The notes under the pieces: generated by a model
The model's database searches: none
What the model was told of the DNA's origin: nothing
The model's input: only the letters and a program-made list of their open reading frames with translations
In this document: positions 21,701-31,400 of the stretch, in pieces
How the letters are laid out: each line of letters opens with the position of its first letter
Position numbering within the stretch: the first letter of the stretch is position 1
Translations under genes and position numbers: made by a program
NCBI GenBank assembly: GCA_028564705.1
Contig: JAPXFQ010002745.1
Coordinates: forward strand, 62,001-126,000
Reading direction: 5' to 3'
From: Apricaphanius iberus
Taxonomy: Eukaryota; Chordata; Actinopteri; Cyprinodontiformes; Aphaniidae
DNA length: 64,000 bases

Positions 21701-24700
21701 TAGACCAAAAAAAAACTTTTTACATTCCAAATACAAATACAGAGAATTTGTCCAATTTAGACTTCGAAACTGGTTTTGTCATCATGTCTGCAACCATCAA
21801 TTCAGTTGGACAGTAATCAATAAACACTTTTCCATCACGTACTGCTGATCTTATAAAATGATATTTCACATCAATGTGTTTACATCTTTGTCTGTTCACT
21901 GGATTTTTTGACAAAGCGATTGTTCCCTGATTGTCCTCAAATATCAAAGGCATTTCATACTCAAAAGCATCAATATCTTGAATCAAATAAGTCAAATACA
22001 TACATTCCTGTATTGTTGATGCCAATGCCATGTATTCAGCTTCACAAGTTGATAGAGCTGTGGTTGTCTGCTTTTTGGTTTTCCATGATATCAAAGGGCC
22101 ATTTTCATTTAGGCTTACACAATAACCTGTCATATTGCGTCTATCAGAAACATCGGATGCCCAGTCTGCATCACTGTATGCTTGTAGACCTAGTTTTCCA
22201 CTTGAACATTTTCTAAAACACAATTCTTTGGCTTGACTGCCCTTTAAATACCTCAAAACATGTTTCACTGCTGTCCAATCATCAACAGTTGGTGCATTGA
22301 AGTATTGAGACAATTTGCTTACAACATAGCTTAAATCAGGTCGCGTACAATAGCTCAAATAAATAAGACATCCAACTGCTTCTTGATATTTCCTTACATC
22401 TGGTATTGGCTCGGATTTTTCAGAATGAGTCCATTTCTGTTCACAGGGTGTTAACCTTGGCTTACTATTCTGCATGTTAAATCTTTTTAAAATGTTCTCA
22501 ATATATGTTTTCTGTGACATTTTAATACACTCTTTTTCTTGAAGAAAATCTATTCCCAGAAAATGGTCAAGTTTACCCAGATCTTTCATTTGGAATCTAG
22601 AAAAGAGCATTTCTTTCACGCCTGAAAGGACGTTTTCATTGTTCGCTGCAATGAGTATATCATCCACCCACACTATGATGATTACTTTTTGACTTTCAGT
22701 TTCTCTTGAATAGACACAATGATCAGCAGTATTTTGTCTAAATTCACAACTGCTTAAATAGTCATGTAGTGTTAGGTTCCAGTTACGACTAGATTGCTTC
22801 AGACCATAAAGTGATTTATTTAGTCTGTACACCAGTTTATTACTCTCACTTGACTCGTCTCAAAACCTTCTGGTTGTTCTATATATATTTCTTCATCTAT
22901 TGGTGCGTGTAGATAGGTGGTTTTTACATCCATCTGATGAAACAACAGATCTTCTTGAACCACTTTCTGCATCAAGATTCTCACACTAGCTAAATTAGCA
23001 GTAGGCGAAAAAGTCTCTTCATAATCAACTCCTTTTGTTTGACTAAAACCTTTGGCCACAAATCGAGCTTTATACCTGTTTGATCCATTTGTGTTCTTTT
23101 TAACAGAATAAACCCATTTACCCCCCACTGCTTTCTTACCCTCTGGTAAAGTGGCTAAAGTAAATGTATCGTTCTCCTTAAGGGACTGAATTTCTTCATT
23201 CATCGCTTTCTCCCATTCTTTTGACTCTCTTGACGCAATAGATTCGCGAAATGATGTTGGTATTTCACACAACAATCTATAGCAATAATCCACGCTAGTT
23301 AGTTCCCTTTCACACTCTTTGACATCTGTAACATAATCGCACAAATAACTGGGTCTCTTTCTGATTCTGGATGGATAACGTGAAGTTCCAGTATCTACTT
23401 TATCCTCAGTTTTAACCTCTGAATCAGTTTGGCTCCTTTCAATCTCATCTGTAAGATCCTCATCTTGCAAAGTGATTTTTTCACCCTTCGTCAGTTTGGG
23501 TTCACAACCTTTTCTCGATTCATAAATCTCATTTTCATAAATCTGATCACTCTGAGTTTCTTGATCCGTTGTTGCTGGATTTAGTATTTTTATCAATCTG
23601 TGCTTCTCAACCTTGCCTGTTTTTGGAAAATAGATCAAATATGCGGGACTATTTTTGTCATATCCCAAGAAAACACCTTTATCACATCTTGGATCCAACT
23701 TTCCCCTATTTTGTTTATAAGCATAGCACAATGATCCAAATTTTTTCATTCTAGAAATATCAGGTCTTTTTCCAGTTAATATCATATATGCTGTCTGACC
23801 GGTACGTTTGTTAAAACATCGATTCCTGATCACTCCCGCAGTTTGTACTGCATATGGCCATAAAGACTTTGGCAGTTCGCTCTCAATTAACATGCATCTT
23901 GCCATGTCAAAAAGTGTACGCCAGTTCCTCTCTGCTGTTCCGTTTTGATGAGGAGAGTATGGTGCCGACGTTTCATGCCTAATGCTGAGTCTACTTAACA
24001 GATCTCGGAACTGTCTGCTTGTATATTCCGTTCCATTATCAGAACGAATGCACTTGATTTTCCCATATGGTGCCACATCTGCAATAAATCGTTCTGTTGC
24101 TTGAGTTGTATCACTTTTGTGTTTCAGATTATAAGTAAATGTTGCACCTGAAAAATCATCAACAAACGACAAAACAAACTTGAACCCTTCTTTAGAGTTT
24201 GGCGTAATAGGACCAGCTAGATCCGTATGTACCAACTCTAACGCTGCACTGGCCTTTTCATCTGGTTCTCGGTTCCTAGTTTGAGTAAACTTCCCTTGTA
24301 TACACGCTCTTTTCATTTGCGAGAGAAGTCAGTTCAGTGTATAAACTTATGATCCTTGGCTTGCTGACCCCAGCATAATGAGCTCTTAAAATTTTCAGTG
24401 CTTTTCGACCATCATCAGCTGCATCTCTCATAATTAACGATAAACTTTTGTCATCCAAAAATTGTATCAACTCTGCATATGCTTCTGCATTTTTGTCATC
24501 ATCACCGTCACCGGCTTCTTCATCACCTTCAGTCTCTTCCACCTTTAAAATGACATCTTTCAAGCCTTGTAATCTGAGATGACCCAGGAACTTCGTTTCC
24601 CATATCTCATATTTCCTTTCATCTCCATCAAATTGTAAACAGGAATATCGACTGCCCAACTCTGTAGCGCGTCTGCTCATGATGCACAAAAACACTCACT

Positions 24701-26071
24701 GACTCAATTGTGCCAAACTGTTCACACCTGGTGGAGACTTGCGAATTCGGGAAACGCTGCCTCTCCTTTGGCAATCACACGCTCTCCTTGCTTCCTGGGC
24801 CCATAACCTGTTAGCAGGGTTGTTCTTACTCAGCGTTATGAAACTATAGCTTTGAGTGAGAATAAAAAGTCAACAGACATAAACTTGTTTCTGACGGATG
24901 ACTCTACCACCGCACTTCTCCCTTGAACAGGGGGAATGATGAGAGATGAATAGTAAGTGGGTGGAGCCATTTACCGTCATTTTATTATGCCGTAATCTTC
25001 ATACAGATACAAAACACCTGTGGACACTTGATTCAACAATAAACATCAAACAAAAATGTTTCTGCTGTTAGAAAGATATGCATTCATCTTCATTACAGAG
25101 AAAGTCGGGTCATATTAAATGTTATTTATGTCTAAAAATAAAAGAAACAGCCATGGAATTTAAACTGTTGATGCATTTTGAGGTTTCACATCAGCCCAGT
25201 TAGATGTTAGCTCATTATTTTATTTTTGATTATTGTATGGTATCATAGTGTAAAACATGCAGATCACTGACTTATTCTCAATCTGTGTCTCTTTCTATCA
25301 GCCTCACTGGAACCAGAGATCAGGGTTGTGCTTCTGGGAAAAGCTGGAACTGGAAAAAGTTCTGTTGGCAACACGATCCTCGGCCTGACTTCCAAAGACC
25401 CAGGATCTTTCAAGATAGGAGGAAGTCTAGCCGCTGTAACAAAAGAATGTGAGCTGAAAACAGAAAAGCACAAGGACTATTTGGTGAAGGTTCTGGATAC
25501 TCCTGGTTTTTGTTTCGACCATGAAGGAGAATCCTCTTTGAAGAAGTTGTTGCTGGATGGTTCCAAAATGATTTCTCCTGGTCCTCATGCAATCGTTGTG
25601 GTTGTAAATCCTAAAAAGTTTGAGAAAGAAGATTGCGAAATGCTAAAAGCTTTGTTCCAAAGCTTCATGGACGCTCTTAGTTACATGATCATCGTGTTCA
25701 CAAGAGGAGATGACATAAGAGATGATGAAAAGGAGCTCATAGATAATTTTGAGCAAAATGAGAAACATGTAACCATCCAGAGCTTCAACAACAAGTTAGA
25801 GTCTCGGCAACAGGCTGAAGAGCTGCTGGGCAAAATGCTGGAGATAAAGAAGGAGAATAATGAAATTGACAAAGAATACTACAGCCAGGAGTTGTTAGAA
25901 AGAGCCGTAGAGAAATTATTTAAAGAGCCGCAAAAAACATCTGAAAAATCCACTGCAGAAAAAGGAGTAAATTATCTACTTGACAAAACTTTATGTCTGG
26001 TGGCCAAAATATGTAAAAACGAATGTGTTAAGAAAATGATTCAGGAATTCATAGAAAAAAATTTAAAATAA
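18729..26071 (+). CDS. GIMAP/AIG1-family GTPase A (two coding exons)
   Basis: Exons 18729-18750 and 25302-26071 join in phase 1 to give 263 residues. The large exon starts after a good acceptor (ctttctatcag). Exon 1 (MSKPTAQ plus one base, donor gtaaga) is inferred from phase, start context and position. GIMAPs are GTP-binding septin/dynamin-like proteins that assemble on membranes and act in immune-cell survival and defence; fish have many. Visible motifs: P-loop GKAGTGKS (residues 20-27), G3 DTPG (73-76), and the family-typical G4 FTRGDD (140-145), then a charged, helical C-terminal half. No membrane anchor follows. The protein is short for fish GIMAPs, so further exons cannot be excluded. 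The 6.5-kb intron contains an antisense copia element and a MITE. A polyadenylation signal follows at 26344. Confidence 0.75.
19119..20138. mobile_element. TTAA-target MITE, copy 2, interrupted by about 430 bp
   Basis: 19119-19279 and 19708-20138 match the element at 9937-10490 in order ('tttcaacttctgggatagac', 'cagctatgagctttgagaag', 'ctctgcctgcagggg', 'gaattaagccaaaaacca', and the end 'ctctttaa'). Between them sits about 430 bp (roughly 19280-19707) absent from copy 1. The left TTAA end is lost or eroded. The insert is relatively GC-rich and has purine-rich near-repeats ('ggccccaaacttgggtcctg', 'aggccaacaggcc') but no domain I recognise. The whole lies in intron 1 of GIMAP A. Confidence 0.65.
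20219..20470 (-). mobile_element. LINE reverse-transcriptase fragment
   Basis: The minus-strand frame has 'SVAQWFTSYLTNRS' followed by 'VCSGVPQGSLCGPILLSV', the polymerase block with the invariant PQG of non-LTR reverse transcriptases. The downstream catalytic box is missing. It is an isolated piece of an L2-like LINE in GIMAP A intron 1. Confidence 0.7.
20471..21441. other. Intronic DNA, nothing recognised
   Basis: AT-rich intron sequence between a LINE fragment and the copia element. No coding or structural feature is evident. Confidence 0.5.
21442..21671 (-). repeat. Copia 3' LTR
   Basis: 230 bp with TG...CA termini on the plus strand. It is identical to the partner at 24809 except for a T/G near position 80 and another T/G near position 122. 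The target copy ATAAA lies directly outside at 21437-21441. Confidence 0.93.
21672..21681 (-). promoter_or_regulatory. Copia polypurine tract
   Basis: Read on the minus strand this is AAGTGGGGG, directly inside the 3' LTR. This is the standard place where an RNase H-resistant purine run primes plus-strand DNA synthesis. Confidence 0.75.
21720..24316 (-). pseudogene. Copia pol: integrase core, reverse transcriptase, RNase H (frame break)
   Basis: 24316-22820 starts within the integrase. Catalytic Asp in 'LVHTDLAGP', second Asp in 'IRSDNGTEY', Glu in 'NGTAERNWRTLFDMARCM'. Then comes a connector and the RT N-terminal half ('KARFVAKGFSQTKGVDYEET', 'MDVKTTYLHAPIDEEIYIEQ'). At about 22850 the frame shifts. 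22832-21720 resumes with 'YRLNKSLYGLKQSSRNWN', the polymerase box 'WVDDILIA' (usually YVDD) and RNase H ('AYSDADWASDVSDRRNMTGY', 'STCEAEYMAL'). The protease and the integrase zinc-binding N terminus are missing. Long open stretches and near-identical LTRs mean decay is slight. Confidence 0.9.
24276..24695 (-). pseudogene. Copia gag, N-terminal part only
   Basis: The frame opens with 'MSRRATELGSRYSCLQFDGD', then 'YEIWETKFLGHLRLQGLKDV' and 'ALKILRAHYAGVSKPRII', the layout of the Gag/UBN2 domain of copia elements. After 'LYTELTSL' it runs into out-of-frame integrase sequence: the CCHC zinc knuckle, the rest of Gag and the whole protease are deleted. The junction is near 24316. Confidence 0.8.
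24795..24808 (-). promoter_or_regulatory. Copia primer-binding site (initiator tRNA-Met, anticodon arm)
   Basis: The plus strand reads CTGGGCCCATAACC, identical to the anticodon stem-loop of eukaryotic initiator tRNA-Met. The element's RNA (minus strand) is therefore complementary to it directly beside the 5' LTR. Drosophila copia is known to prime with a half-tRNA ending in this region rather than with the tRNA 3' end. Confidence 0.85.
24809..25038 (-). repeat. Copia 5' LTR
   Basis: 230 bp, 99% identical to 21442-21671. It carries the presumed promoter of the element, directed leftward, and is flanked by ATAAA at 25039-25043. Confidence 0.93.
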
Positions 26072-26343
26072 TAAAAACAAGCAATTATTCCTTCTTTGAC
26101 CTAAGCTGCTGTAGCTGTTTGAACGCATCTGAATGTTGCAGCTCTGACCTCCATCTAACATGGCGGCTCCTTCCTGAGTTCAGATGTTATGATGTCTGGA
26201 TACAAAGATCCAGTTTATCCTGTTGATGCTGAAATGATTCATCTCTTTATATTTTAGTGGTATGTGGTGGTCTGTCAGTGACTGGAATATTATGAAATCT
26301 GCTTAAAGTTTGAATCTTTTTGTCTTAATGTTCTGTATTAATC

Positions 26344-26349
26344 AATAAA
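26344..26349 (+). terminator. Polyadenylation signal of GIMAP A
   Basis: AATAAA lies 273 bases after the stop codon and is followed by a GT-rich stretch (tcatgtgtttgtctg), the usual arrangement for cleavage and polyadenylation. Confidence 0.6.
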
Positions 26350-26399
26350 GCTCAGTATATCATGTGTTTGTCTGCATTCCCCCATTCAGCCACACATAA

Positions 26400-26487
26400 T
26401 CATAATAATAATAATAATAATAATAATAATTAGCATTATTATAACAATAATAATAATAATAATTATTATTAATATATATAATATGTG

Positions 26488-26542
<55 letters not shown>

Positions 26543-26545
26543 ATA

Positions 26546-26579
<34 letters not shown>
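26400..26579. repeat. Compound microsatellite (ATA)n-(TA)n-(TTA)n
   Basis: About 180 bp: AAT repeats on the left, a long AT dinucleotide run in the middle (about 26490-26537), and ATT repeats on the right. The outer blocks are reverse complements, so the whole tract can fold on itself. Confidence 0.9.
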
Positions 26580-26844
26580 TAAACCCCAAGGTCTTCTTAA
26601 AGAGAAAAAATAATAACAATCAGAAAGCGATTAATCACATAGCAAATCGGTAGACAGGACAACAGTCAAAAACATGATCTAAAGAGAATTATCCAGTTCA
26701 GACTGATGTTTTAAACGGTGATTTAAATAAAGCAAGAGAGTTAATATATCTTATGTGTTTGTGTGTGTGCGGGGGGGCAGGAGAAAACCCTCATTGTTAA
26801 AATCTCTTGTATAAAAGACCAATAATATGGCCTGAAAATTTTTT

Positions 26845-26905
26845 TTTGTGGGAATTGGGTCCAAAATAAATGTGGTGGGTCTCACTGAGGAGAAAACTTA
26901 ACCTC
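26845..26905 (-). mobile_element. Small LINE fragment
   Basis: Minus-strand translation gives 'VFSSVRPTTFILDPIPT', the block just upstream of the RT domain in L2-like LINEs. The same block occurs in the LINE relic at 39608-40090. It is a very short remnant. Confidence 0.6.
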
Positions 26906-28469
26906 ACCTGTGGAAGCTCTGAAGAAGGCAACAGTGTAGACAGAAACTGTCAGCAGAAACAAGGAAAAACAGCAAGTTATTTACAGGAAGTGACACAGAA
27001 TGAACCGACCATAGACGAATAAGCCATTCTAACTATAAGCTTTATCAAAAAGGAAAAAACACATGGTTTCACATTCGCAAATGACATCTAATCTCATGTG
27101 AAAAAATCTTTGACCCATGTGAAATTCACATGTAGTGAGTATCTTCATCATCATCATCATCATCACCTCCACCAGCAGATTCTACCAATACAGCCTTGCA
27201 TATTTACTGTATCACACTGTAAAGTTACAGTAGTATCAGTGTCCATCAGTGTTTGCCATCTTAGATTAAAAACTAATTAGTTATAGTTACAAATTACTTT
27301 TTCCAAAAAGTAATTTAGTTAGTAACTCAGTTACTACAATGTAAAAGTTGTTAGTTACTCAGCAAAGTAACTGTGACCTTATTTCTATAACACAGTTACG
27401 TTCTATAATATCTATAAGGTCAAATATTTTTATAACTGAATCACAAATAATAAAACACCAAATAGACAGTATTTTAGATCATTTGGTATTTTAACTTGAC
27501 TCAATAAGATTGAAGCTGTATGCAGAAAAATAACAAATACAGGAAAGTAAATATTGGAAATACATAATCACACAATTTTCATTAAAGTGCAAAACTAAGA
27601 CACACATCTGTGGGTAAAATGAAACGAGGGAAAATCTGTCCATTAAGTTTTGCCAATATATATCTCTGTAATAGTGTACAGTAAACAGAGCAACAACTGG
27701 TTGTAGTGAGACATTTTGAGATTGATTTTGTATCACTTGGTCACATGACCCTGGAAGCTATTGAAGGAAAGCCTGAAATATTGCAGTAAAATTATTAATA
27801 TAAAATATTCTATGCAAACAAATTTCGAATAAATTGTGTCTGGTTCATTAGATGTAGAAAACATTTTAAGATTGATTTGGTGTCAACTGTGTCACATGAA
27901 TTGGAAGCGATAATGAAGAAAAATATCACATAATTTACAGTAACATATTAATCAGAAACGTTTGTCATGTTCCTCAGGTGTCAAGCCACAATTTATTGAC
28001 ATTTTGGGGTTACTTTGTTAGTAGATCTCACAGGTATTTTCTGGATTTATTGAAAACCAAACCCACAACCTTCAGTGATGCAGTCGCTTTATTAACGCAG
28101 TTCTGAATGAAACATTGGAGGGAGCGTCCGCTTTAATGGAACGAATTTCTGCCTGATATACAACTTAAAACTAAGTTCACAACAAAGTTTCTTACAGCAT
28201 GCAGACAGCAACTACATTCAGTATCTGCCCACTCAAATAGTGTGCGTGTGTGTATAATTACACCATCATTTTTCATTGCCTGAGGAAATGTGATGCTTCC
28301 ATGAATTCCATCCTCAGCCTTTACCTTGTTGCCTGCAGCTACAGATTTTCTGAATGTTGTAGAACAAAGACACGATGTGGGTTGAGGGAGTTGGCTCATG
28401 TCTTATTTAAAGGTGGGTTAGAAGTTCGGACAGCCAAATCAAGATCTCCTGTTTCAACACATCTCCAAG
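26906..28469. other. Interval between the GIMAP genes
   Basis: No coding feature is supported. It contains a CAT trinucleotide run (27145-27166) and, at 27285-27375, a palindromic repeat piece with 'ttactttttccaaaaagtaa' and repeated 'agttact' motifs of the kind seen in dispersed fish DNA elements. The part near 28385-28460 probably holds the GIMAP B promoter. Confidence 0.45.
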
Positions 28470-31400
28470 ATGAGCTGCTGTGGATCCAGTGAGTACATCT
28501 CTTCATCCCTTTCCTGATTTATGTGACTGATGCTCGGTGTTAATCTCCATTTAAATGTTCTTAGTATCTACTCTACACTTTTGTCTTTTAACATTTTACC
28601 TTGCATGGCATTTTATTTTGGTGTGCAGAGTATGTTTGCATGGATAACTTTATAGTGTGATGCATTGTTACATTGCTTATATGAAAGGCACTTCCTAGAC
28701 CAGGCTCTGCAACCTTTACAAACCAATTGATAATTTTTACCTTCAGTCCAGTTAAACAAAACTCAATTAAAGCCACACATGTCGCAACCGCTGGAAAAAA
28801 ATAATAACTTATAACTGCTTATATCATTCCGTCAGAAAACAGAAAAACTGCTAAAACCTAGACCTTGTAGAAGGTCTACAGAGTAACCTGAAGCTCTGGA
28901 GAAAAATTAAAGCAAAAAACTCTTTGTGTTTCTTCTACATTCAGTCTGTGTGAGGAAACTGTTGTTTCGGTACATTTACAGTCTGAAAGCTTCTAGTTTG
29001 AACCGTCATCAAAAGTTTTACATATATTTTTCTTTGTCTTGCCTGTATTGATTACTTTGATTAGAAATATTCGTGATTTTTTTCGTTGTGTTAAGAGTAA
29101 TTAAAGGACAACACATTAAGATCTGCGGTTAACCTATAGGCCATCCTAACAGCCATATTCCTTAATGTAGTGTAAGCCTTAAAAAAACGTTGTGTATTCA
29201 TTTAAAGTAAGGTTCAAATCCCCTGATTCTTCTCTGGGTAATTTATTAATAGAATAGAATAGAAATAGAATAGAAGCTGGCCTTCCTGATGAGTTTATCC
29301 AACTTCTTCCTCCTGCTGTAGATAAGCTGCTGCTCCAACAAACACCATAAGAGATAGTTGGCACACAGAGTCAAAAAATGTCTGGAGAAACATTGTCACT
29401 CAAGGTTCAGTTGTAGGGGGAAAAGGCAAGAAATCAACTTCAGAATGATTTTCTACTCCATGCAATGACATTTCCCCTTTTCTTTATTACTGCCAATATT
29501 AAGTCTTTAAAGTCTCTAAGAAAACGAGACTCTTGATTTTAATCAGTTTAATCTTTCATGTTTAGTTGCTAAAAAGTTGTCCAAAAGTACAGTTTTTGCA
29601 GGTATAATTCCACACAACACTAAAGGAAGCGAGATTTTATCTCAAGGTTAAAAAAATTATTAACAAACTGCTCACAACAATCACAAAGTAAATTAAATCT
29701 TGTCTGAAATGAGCTATGCTAATTATTCTAAATTAAGTATCTATTCTACAGGAAAATGATAAGTGAATACTTGAGACAGTATCAAAACGAGCCGACGTCA
29801 CAGGAAGATCCAACCTCACGTTTGTACTGTGGTAGAAATCTGGGTGTCTGAGAGACCTCGGATGAGAGAATGAAACAAAGTATCAGCCATATTCGTACAT
29901 AGTTTATTTTATGTGCATGGATGGCCTCCTACTGAGAACCCGGAGCTTCAGCACAGATGGATGGGTATATATACTAGTCAGCCACACCCTAAGGAATCAG
30001 CTTCTGACCGATCATTACATCATACAGTTATGGTAGGATAACTAACACTCTGTTCTATGCATCAGAGAATAATCACAAGACCAATCACAGAAAAACATGG
30101 AATAGGTAAACACAGGATCTGTCATGAGGCAATAATGGATGTTTCACTTCAGTAGTCAGCAGTAAACAAAATATATAATTTGACAATCAGAAGGTACTGT
30201 GGAACAAGGAACATTTTGTATAATGTGTCAGAAAGAGAATCACTGGACATCCATCTAATTCATCCATCCATCCATCCATCTTCTTAACCGCTTATCCAAT
30301 TCAGGGTCACGGGGCAGCTGGAGCCTATCCCAGCAATTATCAGGCGTTAGGCAGGGTACACTCTGAACAGGACGCCAGTCTGTTGCAGGGCCAACACAGA
30401 GAGACAGACAACCATTCACACTCACATTCATTCCTAGGGACAATTTAGAGTGATCAATTCACCTATCATGCATGTTTTTGGACTGTGGGAGGAAGCCGGA
30501 GTACCCGGAGAGAACCCACGCATACACGGGGAGAACATGCAAACTCCATGCAGAAAGACCCTGGACCGGGATACGAACCCACGACCTTCTTGCTGCAAGG
30601 CAACAGCGCTAACCACTGCGCAATTCAAATAAGAGTAAATAAAAAGAGTGCTTACAATAGAGATTCCCACTACATCATTAACACTTATTAACATAAGAAT
30701 TAACTTTACCTAAGACCTCAGAGAAAGCAATCAATTTTCCCATTACAGTACGTGGGGCGTTTGCAGAGGGGGAAGGAGAGGCCGGAAGACTTCTTATTAA
30801 TCAGGTGTGATTTATCAAAGCGTGAGTGGTCAACTCAGGAGAGACAACGGGCAACATGGCCTTAACTAGCTAGCCTTAGCTTAGCACTATAGCTGGACAA
30901 AGGAGTTATCAGATCAATGGCTGCAATGGCTGCAATGGCTCCTGGGAAGTCTAACAGTCGAACAAAACAACAAACACACTGCTTCGACTTACAAATAAAA
31001 GAAAGACAAGTAACTAACATTTAACACAATCAACCCAGCAGGAAACACATGTACAAGTGATCTGCTAAAACTTTGCTCCACCCAGGAATGAAGAAAATTG
31101 GAAATGTCCTCCTTTTAGTATTATTTTAGTCCCAGATCAGATGATGAGGCCATGAAGACAAGGTTATCCTAAATCAGAGATGAGGTTTAATTAATCCACC
31201 TCAGTTTGCGCTGAAAAGAGGGACGGAGTTGTAGACGTCTTCTGGGCTGCAGCTGAAAAACACGCTCTTGGGAGAGACACCGTCTCGCTTCCTGGCTTAG
31301 ACTGGATGTTGCAAACAAAATAGAAAACCCCAGGGAGAGTTAGGATGATTCCTTTCGGACCAGCCGTTAGGATCGAAGGGAAGGGGAGATGGACTGGCCG

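Larger units (their letters stand above)
21442..25038 (-). mobile_element. Ty1/copia LTR retrotransposon, young, internally deleted
   Basis: A 3.6-kb element with 230-bp LTRs (21442-21671 and 24809-25038) that differ at only two positions. Each LTR has TG...CA ends, and ATAAA is duplicated on both sides (21437-21441 and 25039-25043). Domain order on the minus strand is Gag, integrase, reverse transcriptase, RNase H; integrase before RT defines Ty1/copia. The primer-binding site matches the anticodon arm of initiator tRNA-Met. A deletion fuses Gag directly to the integrase core, and a frame break separates RT halves, so this copy is not autonomous. It sits antisense in GIMAP A intron 1. Copia elements are rare in vertebrates compared with Ty3/gypsy. 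Confidence 0.93.

Noticed and set aside
27098..27280. A small protein with a run of histidines
   Set aside because: The histidines come from a CAT microsatellite; there is no supporting gene structure.
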